From contig NMRA01000024.1 in the NCBI GenBank assembly GCA_002633005.1, positions 262,726 to 326,725 on the forward strand: 64,000 nt of DNA, read 5' to 3'. The notes beneath the pieces were generated by a model that saw nothing but the letters and a program-made list of their open reading frames with translations, made no database searches and was not told where the DNA came from. The DNA comes from Phoronis australis. Taxonomy: Eukaryota; Phoronida; Phoronidae. The translations under genes were made by a program, and so were the position numbers. Shown piece by piece: positions 36,536 through 47,296 of the stretch (positions are counted from its first letter, which is position 1; every line of letters starts with the position of its first letter).

Positions 36536-36735
36536 CTCTTTTTGGTTATACTAATTGTCGTAGCTCGCTACTTATATACAGACAATGTAAATCCGTGGTC
36601 ATGACCGTAATATAGAATAGCGGTACATAGGTAGACACTCTATATTCATGGTCATGAATAGCGTGCTACCTATATAGACATTCTAAATCTATGGCCATAA
36701 CCATAATATTGAATAGCGCACTAACCCATGTATGT
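36536..36735. repeat. Degenerate ~55 bp tandem repeat
   Basis: Blocks of the form CTACTTATATACAGACAATG then TAAATCCGTGGTCATGACC then GTAATATAGAATAGCG recur three to four times (e.g. GACACTCTATATTCATGGTC and GACATTCTAAATCTATGGCC). Unit length varies from about 40 to 60 bp. Old, degraded tandem array. Confidence 0.7.
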
Positions 36736-38260
36736 AAATCCGACACTGCCAAGTATTCACGAAGGAAGCTGAGGTTGCAAATTCATCAAAAACACAAAAC
36801 ACAAAACATTCTTGCACAGCACAGCCATTCGACCCAAACAACCAAAACCTTGAAAAAAATACAGTGGGATTGCCGCCATCGAAAGGGTGGAATTTTAAAG
36901 AACGTGAAGACCACCACTTGTGAATTACATAAAAGGACTGACTATTTTCGATGGTTAGTTATAAAATAATGTTATTGTTTCCGGTATTATCGCACGAATA
37001 GTATCTCTTTTGACGATGATTACTATGAATTGTTTGTAAGGAATTCACACTTGTGAAAGACACTGCTGTCTAGGCTACTATTTGTAATGATCATGTACAT
37101 GTCGAAAGGGGTACTCAAACAACTCTCGCAATCATAAACAAAGATTTCAACGTATTTTTGTCAGTGGAGTTCAAGTTTACATCGTGAACCGTTATAGGTA
37201 CCTCTGGAAACACAACTTAATACGAATACCCCATCTCCCATATTTCCCCGGTTACCCGTCAAAAGTCTGCGAGCATGCATTCAGAAATTGCGCATAACAT
37301 TCCTGTTTGATAAACAAATTCGTTGGTTTCTGATTTACTGTTTATGTATCTACGAATATCGATAGATTCATAGATGATTTTAGACAATTAGAAGCTAATC
37401 TTGTAAGAATTGGGGATAATTCATTGAATTTAATTGCTGCCAGAAGTGGAAAAACTCTATAATCCGATCCCCAAATAGTAAAGTACACTTAGACGATTTT
37501 TGCATATCTAAAATAATTCTCAAAGATATTCATGAAATTCGTACACACAAACCTTAGATAGAAAAAACGTTTTAAAAATCCTTAAATAGATAAAATTAAA
37601 ATCATTCCTTGGAAAGGTTGTCTTCGCAGTTTCTTGATGTTTTTAGTTTTCAGTAGCATTGAGTAAGGAATTTTTTCTTTAAAACTGATTTGATTGCTTT
37701 TCCTGACTGACGTATCCACGTTAAAAATAAGATGTAACCATGCAGTAGGCCGCGCAGACTCTCTGCGATAACCACAAGAACTGAATTCGAACTGCAAGCG
37801 TTCAGAAAGTGTGTACATTTTTGGGACACACTATCCTTTTCCCCACCCACCAGAAACTGAACTACCGGTCGTGTTCCAACTAAGGATTTTGAAACAGCCC
37901 CAAAGGCACTATACCAGGGACTTCGGGCCTCATCTTTTCAAAAAAAAACTTTCAAAGAATGACCATAATAAAATAAGTTTTCCCGAAACTGGATCACAAC
38001 AAAACGAATCTTGACCTTAGAACGAGCGCAGTCGGCCGGTACGAGCTAAGCTGCCTGTCTCAACTGAATCATAGTTGTGCTGATCACCAACTAGCTTTAG
38101 TTCATCGGGAATTTCGTATTTTCACTCTGTTAGATCTCACCTATAGCTACTTGAGGCAGCTCCTCGCTACAGGTCAGTGTACTGGTCCTAGGTCCATTCT
38201 TACTCTCTGTGTAGGTTCACGGTTAGTCAACTCTTAATGGCTGGATCCCTGGGATTGTTC
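36736..38260. other. Non-coding stretch, no gene recognised
   Basis: Short frames (36691-36969 +, 37582-37850 -, 37811-38014 +) show no domain and overlap on opposite strands. Nothing else supported. Confidence 0.4.
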
Positions 38261-38264
38261 GAGA

Positions 38265-38418
38265 GGTGGATCCATGATTTTGATTTGGGTGGGGGGGCAG
38301 GGCAGAGAATTAGCCAAGGTTTTACCAGTCAGCAACTGGCACCTCCGAACTTCCAAATGGAATCTGGGAGAATTTTAGGGGGGCCATGGCCTCTTGGAGC
38401 CCTAAATCCGCCACTGTG
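38265..38418 (+). mobile_element. hAT-like MITE, copy A
   Basis: The unit GTGGATCCATGATTTTGATT, GGCAGGGCAGAG, TTAGCCAAGGTTTTACC, ending GCCCTAAATCCGCCACTG, has relatives in the same orientation at 50296-50449 and 60914-61066. The complement of the right end begins CAGTGGCGGATTTAGGG, the classic look of hAT transposon termini, and the left end GAGGTGGATCCATG is its degraded counterpart. About 155 bp with no coding capacity. Confidence 0.7.
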
Positions 38419-38462
38419 GGAGATTCGGTACAAATATGGCGGATCGGGAGGACGGGAACGAG

Positions 38463-38463
38463 N
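38463..38463. other. Single undetermined base (N)
   Basis: One N in a G-rich context (GAACGAGNGGTGG). It marks an unresolved call in the assembly and is not a biological feature. Confidence 0.95.
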
Positions 38464-38920
38464 GGTGGTGGCGATGGGGAGTTATTTGGGACGTCGAAAT
38501 GGTTTGTGTCCCCCCCAATAGTTTTTGCCTTCCCACGGGCCTGCACGAACCGTGCTCGTACAGGGCCAAGAGGAGTTACGAAGGAATAGGAATAGGCCTA
38601 TAACAACACTCACAGTCAATACCACTTGTAAGAGCCTCTAATAGGTAAGTAGGTAGGCATGCAATGCATTTTGAATCTTGATTGACTATATTTTGACTCG
38701 TTTTCGTCAGTGCTATGGAAATGGTTGGCATGTATGTATAGTTACAATGAACCAGCAAGTGATCACAAGCCCGGTCACACACTAACAAGACCGTAATCCA
38801 GAGCCAAAATTCCGACATTGCGAAGAAATATTAAAAAGAGTGCGTACCTTAGAACATACTTGTGTTTAGAGTGGTCAAACAATTAATGTTGACAGGCTGC
38901 TCGTGCGGAAGTACACAACT

Positions 38921-39055
38921 TTAATTAATCCACCGTTTGCTCAATATAACGTCACTTTTAGGCTTTGGAAAAGGACAAAAATTGACAGGACTTTCATCTC
39001 TGTCGGTAGAACGACTGTCTGAATTACACACATAATAACAACACCTCTTGGCCAT
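38921..39055 (-). CDS. THAP-like zinc-finger exon (N-terminal, partial)
   Basis: The ATG at 39055 opens a 44-residue frame beginning MAKRCCYYVCNSDSR and continuing VNFCPFPKPKSD, then LSKRWIN before TAA. This matches the start of THAP domains (C2CH zinc fingers that bind DNA): two Cys spaced by four residues, a polar loop, then 'x-F-x-x-FPKPK' and KRW. The later Cys/His ligands and AVPTIF box would lie in a following exon that I do not see. A GTGGAT donor-like site sits within the SKRW codons. The upstream sequence carries CAAGATGGCG, a YY1-like motif often near start sites. It may be a real first exon or a remnant of a THAP-bearing transposon. It lies between other repeats. Confidence 0.55.
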   Translation of the reverse strand: MAKRCCYYVCNSDSRSTDRDESPVNFCPFPKPKSDVILSKRWIN

Positions 39056-39112
39056 TTAAAATGGGCATTGTAGCTGAACATGTTTTGTACGACAGCCGCT
39101 AATGTTTGTCGG

Positions 39113-39124
39113 ACAAGATGGCGA
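39113..39124 (-). promoter_or_regulatory. YY1-like motif upstream of the THAP-like start
   Basis: CAAGATGGCGAC on the + strand, about 60 bp upstream of the minus-strand ATG at 39055, matches the core (AAGATGGCGGC) of vertebrate YY1 sites that often sit near transcription starts. No TATA box is obvious. Inference only. Confidence 0.25.
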
Positions 39125-39237
39125 CTTGAACTGCAGTTGGAGGAGTGTCCGGAATGCAGCATTCTGATTGGTCAATCACACTTGTCATTCATTTTCTGGC
39201 GTAAGGTCAATTAGAGTTGAGGTCGTTTATTGAGGTC

Positions 39238-39810
39238 CTAGATAACAGTAAAGAATTCAGCTAACAGGTGTGAGTAAGGTTTCGGGATGAAGACTGTCCT
39301 AACATTTGTCCATGTTTTGGGGATACCATGTAGTCGAAAACTGGCTTTATAAATTGCTGAAAGTGTATGAAACTGACATCTCCCGACCTCTTTCGGCACC
39401 ATGGGGTAGATCATATCTTCCATGATTTAAAAGACATCAAAGACAACCCCAAGGTGCGGCTATGTCTTCAACATTTGCGTGAACTAATGATCCACACTAC
39501 TCGATTTCCGTCACTTCGTAACAATGACTTGACTGGTTTACACGATTAATACGACGCTCACCCATCATGACTTCTAGTGGGGGAGCAAATATATGAGTCA
39601 TCCGAGAGAACTGAAGGATTTGTCCTTCTTTAACAATTGCACCAGCCTTGTTGATGCAGAGAGGCTGTTTGTTTCCTGGCTGCTCTTCCTATAGAAATTA
39701 CGTGTAACTTTGCAAGATACGTGCCTTGCCCCGATAGGCCGCCATTTTTGGTCCACCAAATCTATTGTTTGACAACGTTTGTGGCAGCAACTATGCATTG
39801 ACCTGACCAC
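39238..39810 (-). mobile_element. LINE reverse-transcriptase N-terminal remnant
   Basis: The minus-strand translation contains MEDMIYPMVPKEVG, then IYKASFRLHGIPKTW and VRTVFIPKP (39423-39285). This is the fingers region of jockey/I-type reverse transcriptases, where 'SPGxDGIxPxxL', 'RLGxIPxxWR' and 'xxxVFIPKPGK' are usual. Upstream (39810-39600) a poorly preserved stretch with TRLVQLLKKDKSFSSLG resembles the linker preceding RT in the same group. Frameshifts and stops separate the pieces and no palm motif is present. The similarity to RT type suggests the same clade as the element at 28593-30050, whose palm and RNase H survive. Confidence 0.65.
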
Positions 39811-40527
39811 TCTATTGGCGTTTTTCTACTCAATACAGAGCATAAAAGAAGTTGCCACTTTAAACCTGATGTAGCTGTGGTCAAATAGGGAGGGTACAGA
39901 ATCCACTCCCCAGTTTGTTACCACGTCGACAGCAGGCGATCGAGGTAGTCAGAGTAAGGTCTAAAACCTTCTCTCGGTTTTTCACAGCAAATTTAGACTC
40001 ATGGCCCTTTTTGTGGTGAAACGTGTTACGTGTGAGGGTTGCGTGATAGAGTCGGTGGCTCCCCATCGTCTCCACGGCCTTCTGAGATTTCACCGCAAAA
40101 GCACGCGTTACAGCTGCACTTATACACCGTGTTCTCAGGACGTTTTTGCCATCATGGGGGATTACCAAACCAAAACGAATCACTGACTGAATACGCAATG
40201 AATGACAGGGGCCAGTAGTTTGCAGAGAACCCAACCAGAATAGTGATTGAACTATTTGTAATTTGTATTGTAATTTCATAATTCTCCAGAAAGTCCATTA
40301 TAATGATAGTTAAAAGGAATGGTTGCATGTAGATATACGAGCGCAATCATTATCAAATGCATGTTTAAAATGACAAATCCATTGTACAGTTATTGTTCCG
40401 ATTTCCTTGGTGGGATAGAGACTATTGTTTTATTAATGAAATTCATCACGGTTTATGAACCGTCAAACATTGTCGTCTTAACATGCGTTGCTGACGAAAC
40501 TCAAAGCAAGCTGTTTATGTTTTGCAG
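39811..40527. other. Upstream flank of the WD40-like exon
   Basis: No exon recognised. A 132-codon minus frame (39881-40279) and a 75-codon + frame (40319-40546) have no domain. An upstream exon of the WD40-like gene is expected but not identified. The acceptor TTATGTTTTGCAG ends this interval. Confidence 0.35.
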
Positions 40528-41433
40528 GTACGTCATTTGTGCTTGAACGAGTCCCTTGGCGACAATGAGCACTCGCTAAACAGAGACCCCACCGGAAAGC
40601 GTACATTTTGCCACATTGTTTTTCACGACGGCGGAGATGGTTGCAGGCTAATGGTTTATCAGTGGTTCTTGATTGGACGACAAGAAGTTGAGATGTCTGC
40701 TATTTGCTTTAGACTCGAAGAGTCCCAGTGGGTAAAGTTCTCGGAAACCGAAACTAAAAGTATAAAGCATCCGTCTCTTGTTGGTGATAACTACTACACC
40801 AGTTCGCCATGTTGGTCACCTGACGGATCCTTTATTATTTTGGATAGTGGAAGAACGATAGAGGACTCACAACAGAAAACGAAGTTATATCTGTGGCACA
40901 TAAAAGAACAACACCACCCGTGTAACCTCATTCTCATTCCAACAACAACTGAGCCTGGAAAAAAGACTGAAAACAGCAACGATTTTTATTTCGTCACAGG
41001 ATTTAGGAATCAATTTTCTGTAAGAGATGGAAAGCTTAACATTCTTGTTTCCGGTTACGAATGTTTCCCGCCTGACGACGACAAGTGCATTATAGATGCA
41101 TTCCAAGTTAGTGAACAGGACGTCACTTACGTAGATGGAAGCAGAATCTCGGGGAAAGGTTATACATTTCTTCCAATCGAAAGCAAGCTTGTCACTCTTG
41201 GAAACAGCTTCAAGTTTTATTTCTGGGACGAAAAGATGGAATCACCCGTTGACGTTGATATTTCAGGAGTCCAAATTCCGAATAATTACATACACAAAGA
41301 ATTTCATCCAATTCAGATTGTGTCGTCACCAGATGAAACCATGGTCGCTGTTTTACAGGTTGGTGATTTCGTTACTTCCGAAGTGTTCCTACGGAGGCCG
41401 TTAGATATTGTAAACTGTGATGAAAAATCGTAG
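40528..41433 (+). CDS. WD40-like beta-propeller protein, large exon
   Basis: This is the longest frame of the window, 301 residues from the acceptor TTTTGCAG to TAG, with no ATG required at its 5' edge (it begins VRHLCLNESLGD), so it is best read as an internal exon. Repeated SPDG turns and beta-strand spacing (SSPCWSPDGSFIILDSG, then TKLYLWHIKEQ; VDGSRISGKGYTFLPIESK; IQIVSSPDETMVAVLQVGDF) are typical of degenerate WD40 or related propellers. Composition is soluble, with no signal peptide or membrane segment. A second WD-like exon lies at 42846 on the same strand. ACAG|GTTGGT inside the exon, after MVAVLQ, could be the real donor, making the last ~29 codons intronic. Function unknown: a scaffold role in an NLR-like or F-box-like protein would be inference. 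Confidence 0.6.
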   Translation, partial: VRHLCLNESLGDNEHSLNRDPTGKRTFCHIVFHDGGDGCRLMVYQWFLIGRQEVEMSAICFRLEESQWVKFSETETKSIKHPSLVGDNYYTSSPCWSPDGSFIILDSGRTIEDSQQKTKLYLWHIKEQHHPCNLILIPTTTEPGKKTENSNDFYFVTGFRNQFSVRDGKLNILVSGYECFPPDDDKCIIDAFQVSEQDVTYVDGSRISGKGYTFLPIESKLVTLGNSFKFYFWDEKMESPVDVDISGVQIPNNYIHKEFHPIQIVSSPDETMVAVLQVGDFVTSEVFLRRPLDIVNCDEKS

Positions 41434-42845
41434 ATCTCAGTACCCATCTTGTCGTGCTTTCTCATTGTTTCAATGATTGCGTCAATTGAGGATTAACTGA
41501 TCTTTTAAAGGTTCATCAACCCCGGACTCTTATTTCTTCTTTGACAAATTTTTCGTCTGCTACATTTTACTTCTAGGTCCACACCGAAGTGGTGCGATTA
41601 CTTCTTTTTCGGCTGAATTTAACTGAAAATTCGGTCAAATTCATTCAGGAGCTGGATAACGAAAGTCGTCCTGCACGTTATACCTGCATAGGATATGGAG
41701 GGCCATACAGGTAACAATATTTACAAGATAAACCATTGCACTTCGCGAAACTAAGTCAGTTGGGGCCTCATACTTGTAGGCTTTAAAAATTGTGGCTTCT
41801 TGTCCACCAAGTATACTTAGACTCAATATGAACTTGTGTTATAAACTTCGCAGGTTGATCAACATCAATTAAGACCGATGTATTTGAAGATTTCTGAAAC
41901 TAAATTCCTTGCGTCTCCAGCTTTAGTCACGTAGATACTGTTCTTCTAAAACGGCTTTCACCTCATTGCTACGAATAACGTCTCAAAATAAGAATAATTC
42001 GAGAAGATAGATGGTTTTAGATGTTTTGCCAGCATAGCCATTATATTTTTTTATGCATATAGCGTATATGAAAATTTCATTCTTCAAATAGACCCATCCG
42101 GTGCGAGAACACCCATTTTTTCTATTGGCAGTCATTACATTACCAGTGCGTGAAATGAAGCGCTTCGTGGTGTTGTGTTTTAAAACGTCCACAGGTTAAT
42201 ATCGTGTTAATTTCTTCTTAAGATTCATCTTAAGCAAGTGTGGATGCACCAAGATGGTGCAATATCTCACGTAGGTCGTGGACCTCAGGAAACCACATCA
42301 CTTCCTAAACGGCCTCATTTCATGTTTTGGGGATGTTCTCTAGCCTCCGCGCTGTGCACATTGAGATGTACAGTGACGTTCTGGTGATTACTACAGGATA
42401 TAATCCGCTTTACAGCCGAGCAACGTATTTTTGGAATTATTGTTGGACGAGATGGGCTTTCTGAAGTAGCTAACTTTCTCCGGAACATATCCGTTGTGTG
42501 TTTTTGAAATTGTATACCAAATCGCCATTTCCCGTCGTTGGCTGTCAGTCATTCGTTGAAATAAAGGCCGAGATTTTTTACCTGTTAAAAACGCTTGAAA
42601 TACTCGGGTCAGTTGAACTAACGCTGTTTAGGTCGTGAAAACTCTTCCGTTTAAGAGTTGATCAAAAACTCCGAGTATGTAACTAGCTGCTAGTTTTCCA
42701 TGTCAATAAAATATGCCTGTGCCCATAAATGATTAATTATAAATATCGACTGTGTCAGGGGTTTTCGCTTTTAGATAACGTTCTCTGCAGCTACATGTAT
42801 ATTAAGATCGAAATGTAAAAAAGTTGTAACTATTTTCACTGCTAG
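41434..42845. other. Probable intron of the WD40-like locus
   Basis: No frame with domain similarity. Minus frames at 41641-41826 and 41983-42192 look like chance. The interval ends at a possible acceptor CTGCTAG. Confidence 0.35.
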
Positions 42846-43230
42846 GTACCTGGTCGCTTTCACTGATGACTCTGAAGTCGTAGCTGGGTGCTGTAAGAAT
42901 TTGGGAAAAATTCGCATTTACAATATCGCAGGGGATGAGACAAATGAGGTCAGTTATGATTCGTTTAACGAATCCACACTGCGCAAGCCCGTCTGTGGAA
43001 TGTGGTGCCAGGCTTGCGTGGACAGCAGGTTTACGCTGGGCCGCAAGAACCAAATGGAATGTCAAGTATCTCTGGAGAATTTAAAGGATGCCTTGCCGAG
43101 TGGCGTGGCACATTTGAGCACGAGCACGCCTACTGTTTGCAGCTTTAGAAATGGTCCACTCAAGAACATGACTACACTGCAGTTGAAGTTTTAGATAGAT
43201 GCCGTTTGGCTATTTCCGGTGGTTTTTGAT
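42846..43230 (+). pseudogene. WD-repeat exon with a broken death-domain-like tail
   Basis: After CACTGCTAG the frame reads YLVAFTDDSEVVAGCC, KNLGKIRIYNIAGDE, a standard WD repeat ending (strand, turn, 'KIRIYNI'). It continues to GRKNQMECQ near 43065. Beyond that the open frame loses protein-like character, while the next frame reads FKGCLAEWRGTFEHEHAYCL, a stop codon, then KWSTQEHDYTAVEVLDRCRL (43080-43215). That second segment has the helix pattern of the C-terminal half of a death domain (AY-x-L-x-L-x-KW ... xTxxVLxRC). A frameshift near 43070 and the stop TAG at 43146-43148 make this copy look disabled, unless an unseen splice event avoids them. WD40-death architectures are common in expanded invertebrate immune-like families. 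The death-domain call is tentative. Confidence 0.4.
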
Positions 43231-44285
43231 GATTGAATCAATTGATTGTGTTTTATGAATCATTTCTGTTTCGATGAAGCCTTTGGCTTTTCACATTAGT
43301 ACAAACTGTGTATCTGGAATATTTACATTACCACTGATAGATATGTCATCTGAATGGATACGCGGTATGACTAACGGTATACTGACCATCTTGATCCTGT
43401 TTGGATAACACGTTACGTGCATGCCGCCCGGAGGTGAGATGTCGCTTCCAGATCTGACCAAATTGAATCAGATGCTGTAGAAACCACAAACCGTGGCCAC
43501 GAAGCACCTACGCAGGCCATGTCTGTACATAAAAGCAAATAAGAACAGACTAATCTAATACGAGACGAAACAATCAGAGGAAAGAAGTATCGGTGGTCGT
43601 ATTATTAGTAAAACAAATAGAGACCGACCACACGCGCATATTAGGTCATGTGGACCTCGGAATGCTGTTCTCATCCTTTGGCCTCGGCAACATCGGCTCT
43701 TCATTGATCAATATCACTTGATGTCGGCTCGGCATTGCTCGATATTTGTGTAATATCGGTGCAATTTTGTAATTTTCAATCTGTCCATCTTATCCTCCAG
43801 AAGTTTTGGAATGGGCCAGTCTGATGTCACTTTCATGCTCTGTAAACTGGAGTTGTATGGTGGATGCTGGCTAGTAGATTTTAATATTGCAGTGTCCACG
43901 TTGCTTGTATAGATACTCTTGTAACATGCAGTCCCCTTTGCACGACTGCACCACGGCTTGGGTAATGCTCAAGTGTAATCCTTAATGAAGGCGTTGAGAC
44001 TAGAAGCTCTCCGTGGTCAGGGGATCAATCGACTTTTAAAGATACACATGCAAGGTAATTGATATGATCCTGTGAACGAGTATTGTCGACGATTGTGCTC
44101 CACATATGATATATCAGATATTTCGGTATAGGACAACCAAGCCTCAGGAATTAAGACTTAGAGACAGAGGGATTATCACAAATGTAAGTGTTATCTACAG
44201 CCCATAGTCTACAGGAGAAAACTGTGTTTGCTGCAACGCCTATCTCTCCTCTCTGCATTGTTGTTACGTAATTCGTCATTACAAT
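43231..44285. other. Non-coding stretch before the LINE
   Basis: No gene recognised. A 61-codon minus frame at 43714-43899 matches nothing known. Confidence 0.4.
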
Positions 44286-46586
44286 ATGCCAAGAAGCAAA
44301 GTCAGGGGCCGCGCTAATACTCGCAGCTCTATTGCTGATTACATGAGCCCCAATCAAGATATCTCAAACAAAGATCTTTTGGAATCATTGAATAAGCGAT
44401 TCAATAATATGATGGAAAAACAAATCAGCAAACTCAAAACAGAATATGAAGACACGAAAAGAGAGAACGAAAATTGAAAGTGTTTATTAAAGATCTGAGC
44501 GCGAAATTTGATGACTTAGAAAATCGGTCCAGGCGTGATAACGTACTCGTCCATGGCTTGATAGAAGAAAACAATGAATCGTGGGAAATGTCTGAAGCTC
44601 TCGTAGTTAATCTTGCCAAAGAGCATTTAGGTATCGATATCCATGTCGAGAGGGCACACAGACTGGGAAAGAAAATAAGCGGAAAGACCCGCCCGATCAT
44701 TTTGCAAAAACCTACAAAACCCAGCCATCCACATAACCGAAGATTTCTCAGTTAGAGTGCGCAATGCCAGAAAGGAACTGTATAAGTTCTCGAAGGAAAA
44801 TGACATGGAAAATGCAAGCATACGATATGACAAACTCATTCACGATAGAAAAACTTTTATGTACGGCGACGACAACAAGAGAGTGTTTGAATGAAACAGA
44901 TAGGATGGAGGCCAAAGCCCACCTCTGCATACGAAACGCCATATCCTTGATGAGCTGGAACGCACATGGTCTCGTGAAAAAGATTGGACAATCTGAGGTT
45001 CTTGACTTTATTTCTAGGTATCACATAGTAGCAGTCAGTGAAACATGGGAAAATAAACCAAACCAGTTTAGTGTACCAGGCTATGCAAGTTTTGATGTAC
45101 AGAACATAAAGAGAAGAAAATTTGGAAGAAACTCCGGATAAGTGAGTGTATTTATCAAACATGAATTAGGAAAATATTTTAGACGTTTGAAAGTTGATCA
45201 TGTTCACGGTGTAGTCTTAAAGCGCGACAAAAGGTTGTTTAAGACGGACAAGTAACCCCAGAAGGGTCGTCAGTGTATGAAAACTCCGCAGAGAAAAAAT
45301 GGGGTAATACTGCTTTTTGGCCAGGAGTTGTTGAATTTGTCACAGAAGCTCTGTAATTGTCATTTTGTAGTCATGAGTGACCTAAATGCTAGAGCAGGAA
45401 ACTTGCAAGACTATATTTTGTATGACCGTGCGGATTTCTTACCGTGTCAAGATTGGTACGATAGTGACATTTTGTTCGCCCAGGCAGTCTAAGGATGAAA
45501 CTGTAAATAATTTTGGCAAAACTTAAACTTTAGAACACTTATTCTTTGAATGTGAATATGTTAACTCTTTCTGGCATGGGGTACGTCTCTGGTTAATGAC
45601 TGCAATGCAAGTAAATTTTGAAATAGACAAAACCACCATTACATTTGGTCTTCAAAATGAACATAATAGAATTTTGAATTGGTTCCTTTTACAAACTAAA
45701 ATTTTCATTTTTAAAATGAAGTTTGCTAACGTCAAACCTAATTTAAGATGTCTTGAAAAAACTTTGAGGGTGTGTTTTAATGTAGAAGTTAGTGCTTCGT
45801 TAAACACACGGAAATTTAATGATACAAGCAAGTGGAAAGATTGGAAATGTGTTTTTGAAATATGAAGAGAGCCAGAGAGTTGACCAGATGCCAGAACAGA
45901 AGTTTAAGTAGTTCTTGGAAGTAACAATGAACTGCTTTCTCGTTTTTTGCACAGTTCTGTACGTTGTTGTGTGTTGTATTGTGTTGTGCTGTGTATATTT
46001 GTATATGTACCTGTCTTTTGTCATAAAAGTTTTAAATGTAAAAAAAAGACTAAAACAAGAATTAAATTGAGATGTGTTGTGACTTAAACATGCATACTGT
46101 TAAGGGTAGGAGTCGGAATGATAAACATGACGAGTTTACATGTCACGCATCAGGTGGTTTTAGCACTGTAGACTATTTGATCGTGTCAACAAGTATATTT
46201 CAACATATTTCAGATTTTAGTGTAGACACATTCGACGAGTCTGATCGTTTTCCTATTGTTTGTAATGTTGCAGGTAATTGTGTGTATGACAGGCGTTGTA
46301 GCGTTAGCCAATCAACATCGCAATCGCACACTCGCCTGGAGTGGCTGGGGATAGTGGCCGTGTAGCAGAATTCCATGAAGTGTTCTCAAATTGCCTATCA
46401 GAAAGTCTAGATCGAATAGTTGAACAGATTGCTCGTGACGACATAAAAAGTGCAACAGATGGTTCACAAATCTGTATAAACAAACTGCTACATCGATGGC
46501 AATGTTTAAAAATAAACGTGTTTATGCTAACGGCAGAGCAAACAACCCCAATTGGTGGGACAAAGAATGGCCGTCTCCCGAGATGA
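44286..46586 (+). mobile_element. Degenerate LINE: ORF1, endonuclease and linker
   Basis: ORF1 starts at 44286 with a polar coiled-coil region (KDLLESLNKRFNNMMEKQISK), then after a frameshift LENRSRRDNVLVHGL, RAHRLGKK and KTRPIIL, the RRM-like core of an L1-type ORF1 protein. It continues as VRNARKELYKFSKEND to about 44890. ORF2 follows with an AP-type endonuclease: SLMSWNAHGLVKK, AVSETWEN, after a stop VFIKHELGKYFRRL, then VVMSDLNARAGNL and, past an insertion, CCDLNMHTVKGRSR and FDESDRFPIVCN. The linker GRVAEFHEVFSNCLSES to WWDKEW-like sequence ends near 46575. No reverse transcriptase follows. At least four frameshifts or stops. The AATAAA near 46751 may belong to its 3' flank. Confidence 0.85.
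45523..46045 (+). mobile_element. L1/Tx1-like LINE 3' end nested inside the endonuclease
   Basis: Between SKDETVNNFGK of the host endonuclease and its continuation CCDLNMHTV lies unrelated sequence. It encodes TLEHLFFECEYVNSFWHG, FGLQNEHNRILNWFLLQ, and KFNDTSKWKDWKCVFEI with a stop near 45864. That is the region after reverse transcriptase in L1/Tx1-like LINEs, including the Cys/His-like LEHLFFEC box. A ~180 bp 3' UTR follows and ends near AAATGTAAAAAAAAG, an A-rich tail. The order shows that a severely 5'-truncated LINE copy inserted into an older LINE. Its intact 113-codon tail is better preserved than the host, in keeping with a younger insertion. A clear target-site duplication is not visible. 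Confidence 0.75.
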
Positions 46587-46589
46587 GCA

Positions 46590-46850
46590 GTAATATCTTA
46601 TCCCTGTAGGTGTCGCTGGCGCATTGGGTAGTTCCGGTCATGAAACGACCCAAACATTCAATGGGGTGTGGGCTTCACGTCCGTCTTGTTACTAAAAATT
46701 TGACGGTGCGTACCTTTTGTATTAAGTTGTCAGTGCCCTTGTTGTATTAAATAAAGTATATGTAATACATGTGCGTCGGACTTCTTGTTATTATTTCTTA
46801 GTAAAATTCATGCGCGAACCCAGCCTTCAATATAGAGGGGGGTCGAATTC
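46590..46850. other. Flank with AATAAA, no gene seen
   Basis: ATTAAATAAAGTATATGTAATAC near 46748 could be a transcript end for the LINE or a separate transcript. Otherwise nothing recognised. Confidence 0.3.
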
Positions 46851-46861
46851 CTGAAGTTGGT

Positions 46862-47060
46862 AACAAAAAAGCGGGTGGACTAAAAAAAAACGGGACTAAA
46901 AAAAAAACGGGGGCACCGCTGTGAATTGTGCGATTGTGCTTATTTAGTGGACTTTTGTCTCATTTTCTCGGACTTTTTGTTTTTCAGAGGCGGACCTTTT
47001 TGCCCACTTCGCCAAATGGGGAGGGGCCCCTTGGAGCCCCCCTGGGTGCGCACATGAAAT
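46862..47060 (+). repeat. GTGGACTTTTGTCTC dispersed repeat, copy 1
   Basis: TAGTGGACTTTTGTCTCATT, TTTTCTCGGACTTTTTGTTT, GGCGGACCTTTTTGCCCACT and TCGCCAAATGGGGAGGGGCC recur at 48715-48860 and 59560-59690, same orientation. The 5' part here has two AACGGG(G)-containing poly-A units. The end GGAGCCCCCCTGGGTGCGC resembles a transposon terminus. No protein. Probably a non-autonomous dispersed element. Confidence 0.8.
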
Positions 47061-47296
47061 TTTGTTTTGAAGTGGGTTACTTACGAACGTGCTTGGCATT
47101 CGTAGGCGCATAATAAAGCTTTACGGCAATTTCGGGCCTTAAAATATCAATCATACCTCTGGAAATAGACAATCACGTCATATTTAAAATACAAAAGCCA
47201 TATTATGTGAAATTCGAAACGTACTATCTGGAACTGGGCTGACGAAACACATGCGGCACGTCTTCAGCTGAACAGCGCCGTGGAATCTGCCTCTCG

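Noticed and set aside
39881-40279. 132-codon minus-strand frame
   Set aside because: No recognisable domain, no splice or start support. Upstream flank of the WD40-like exon.
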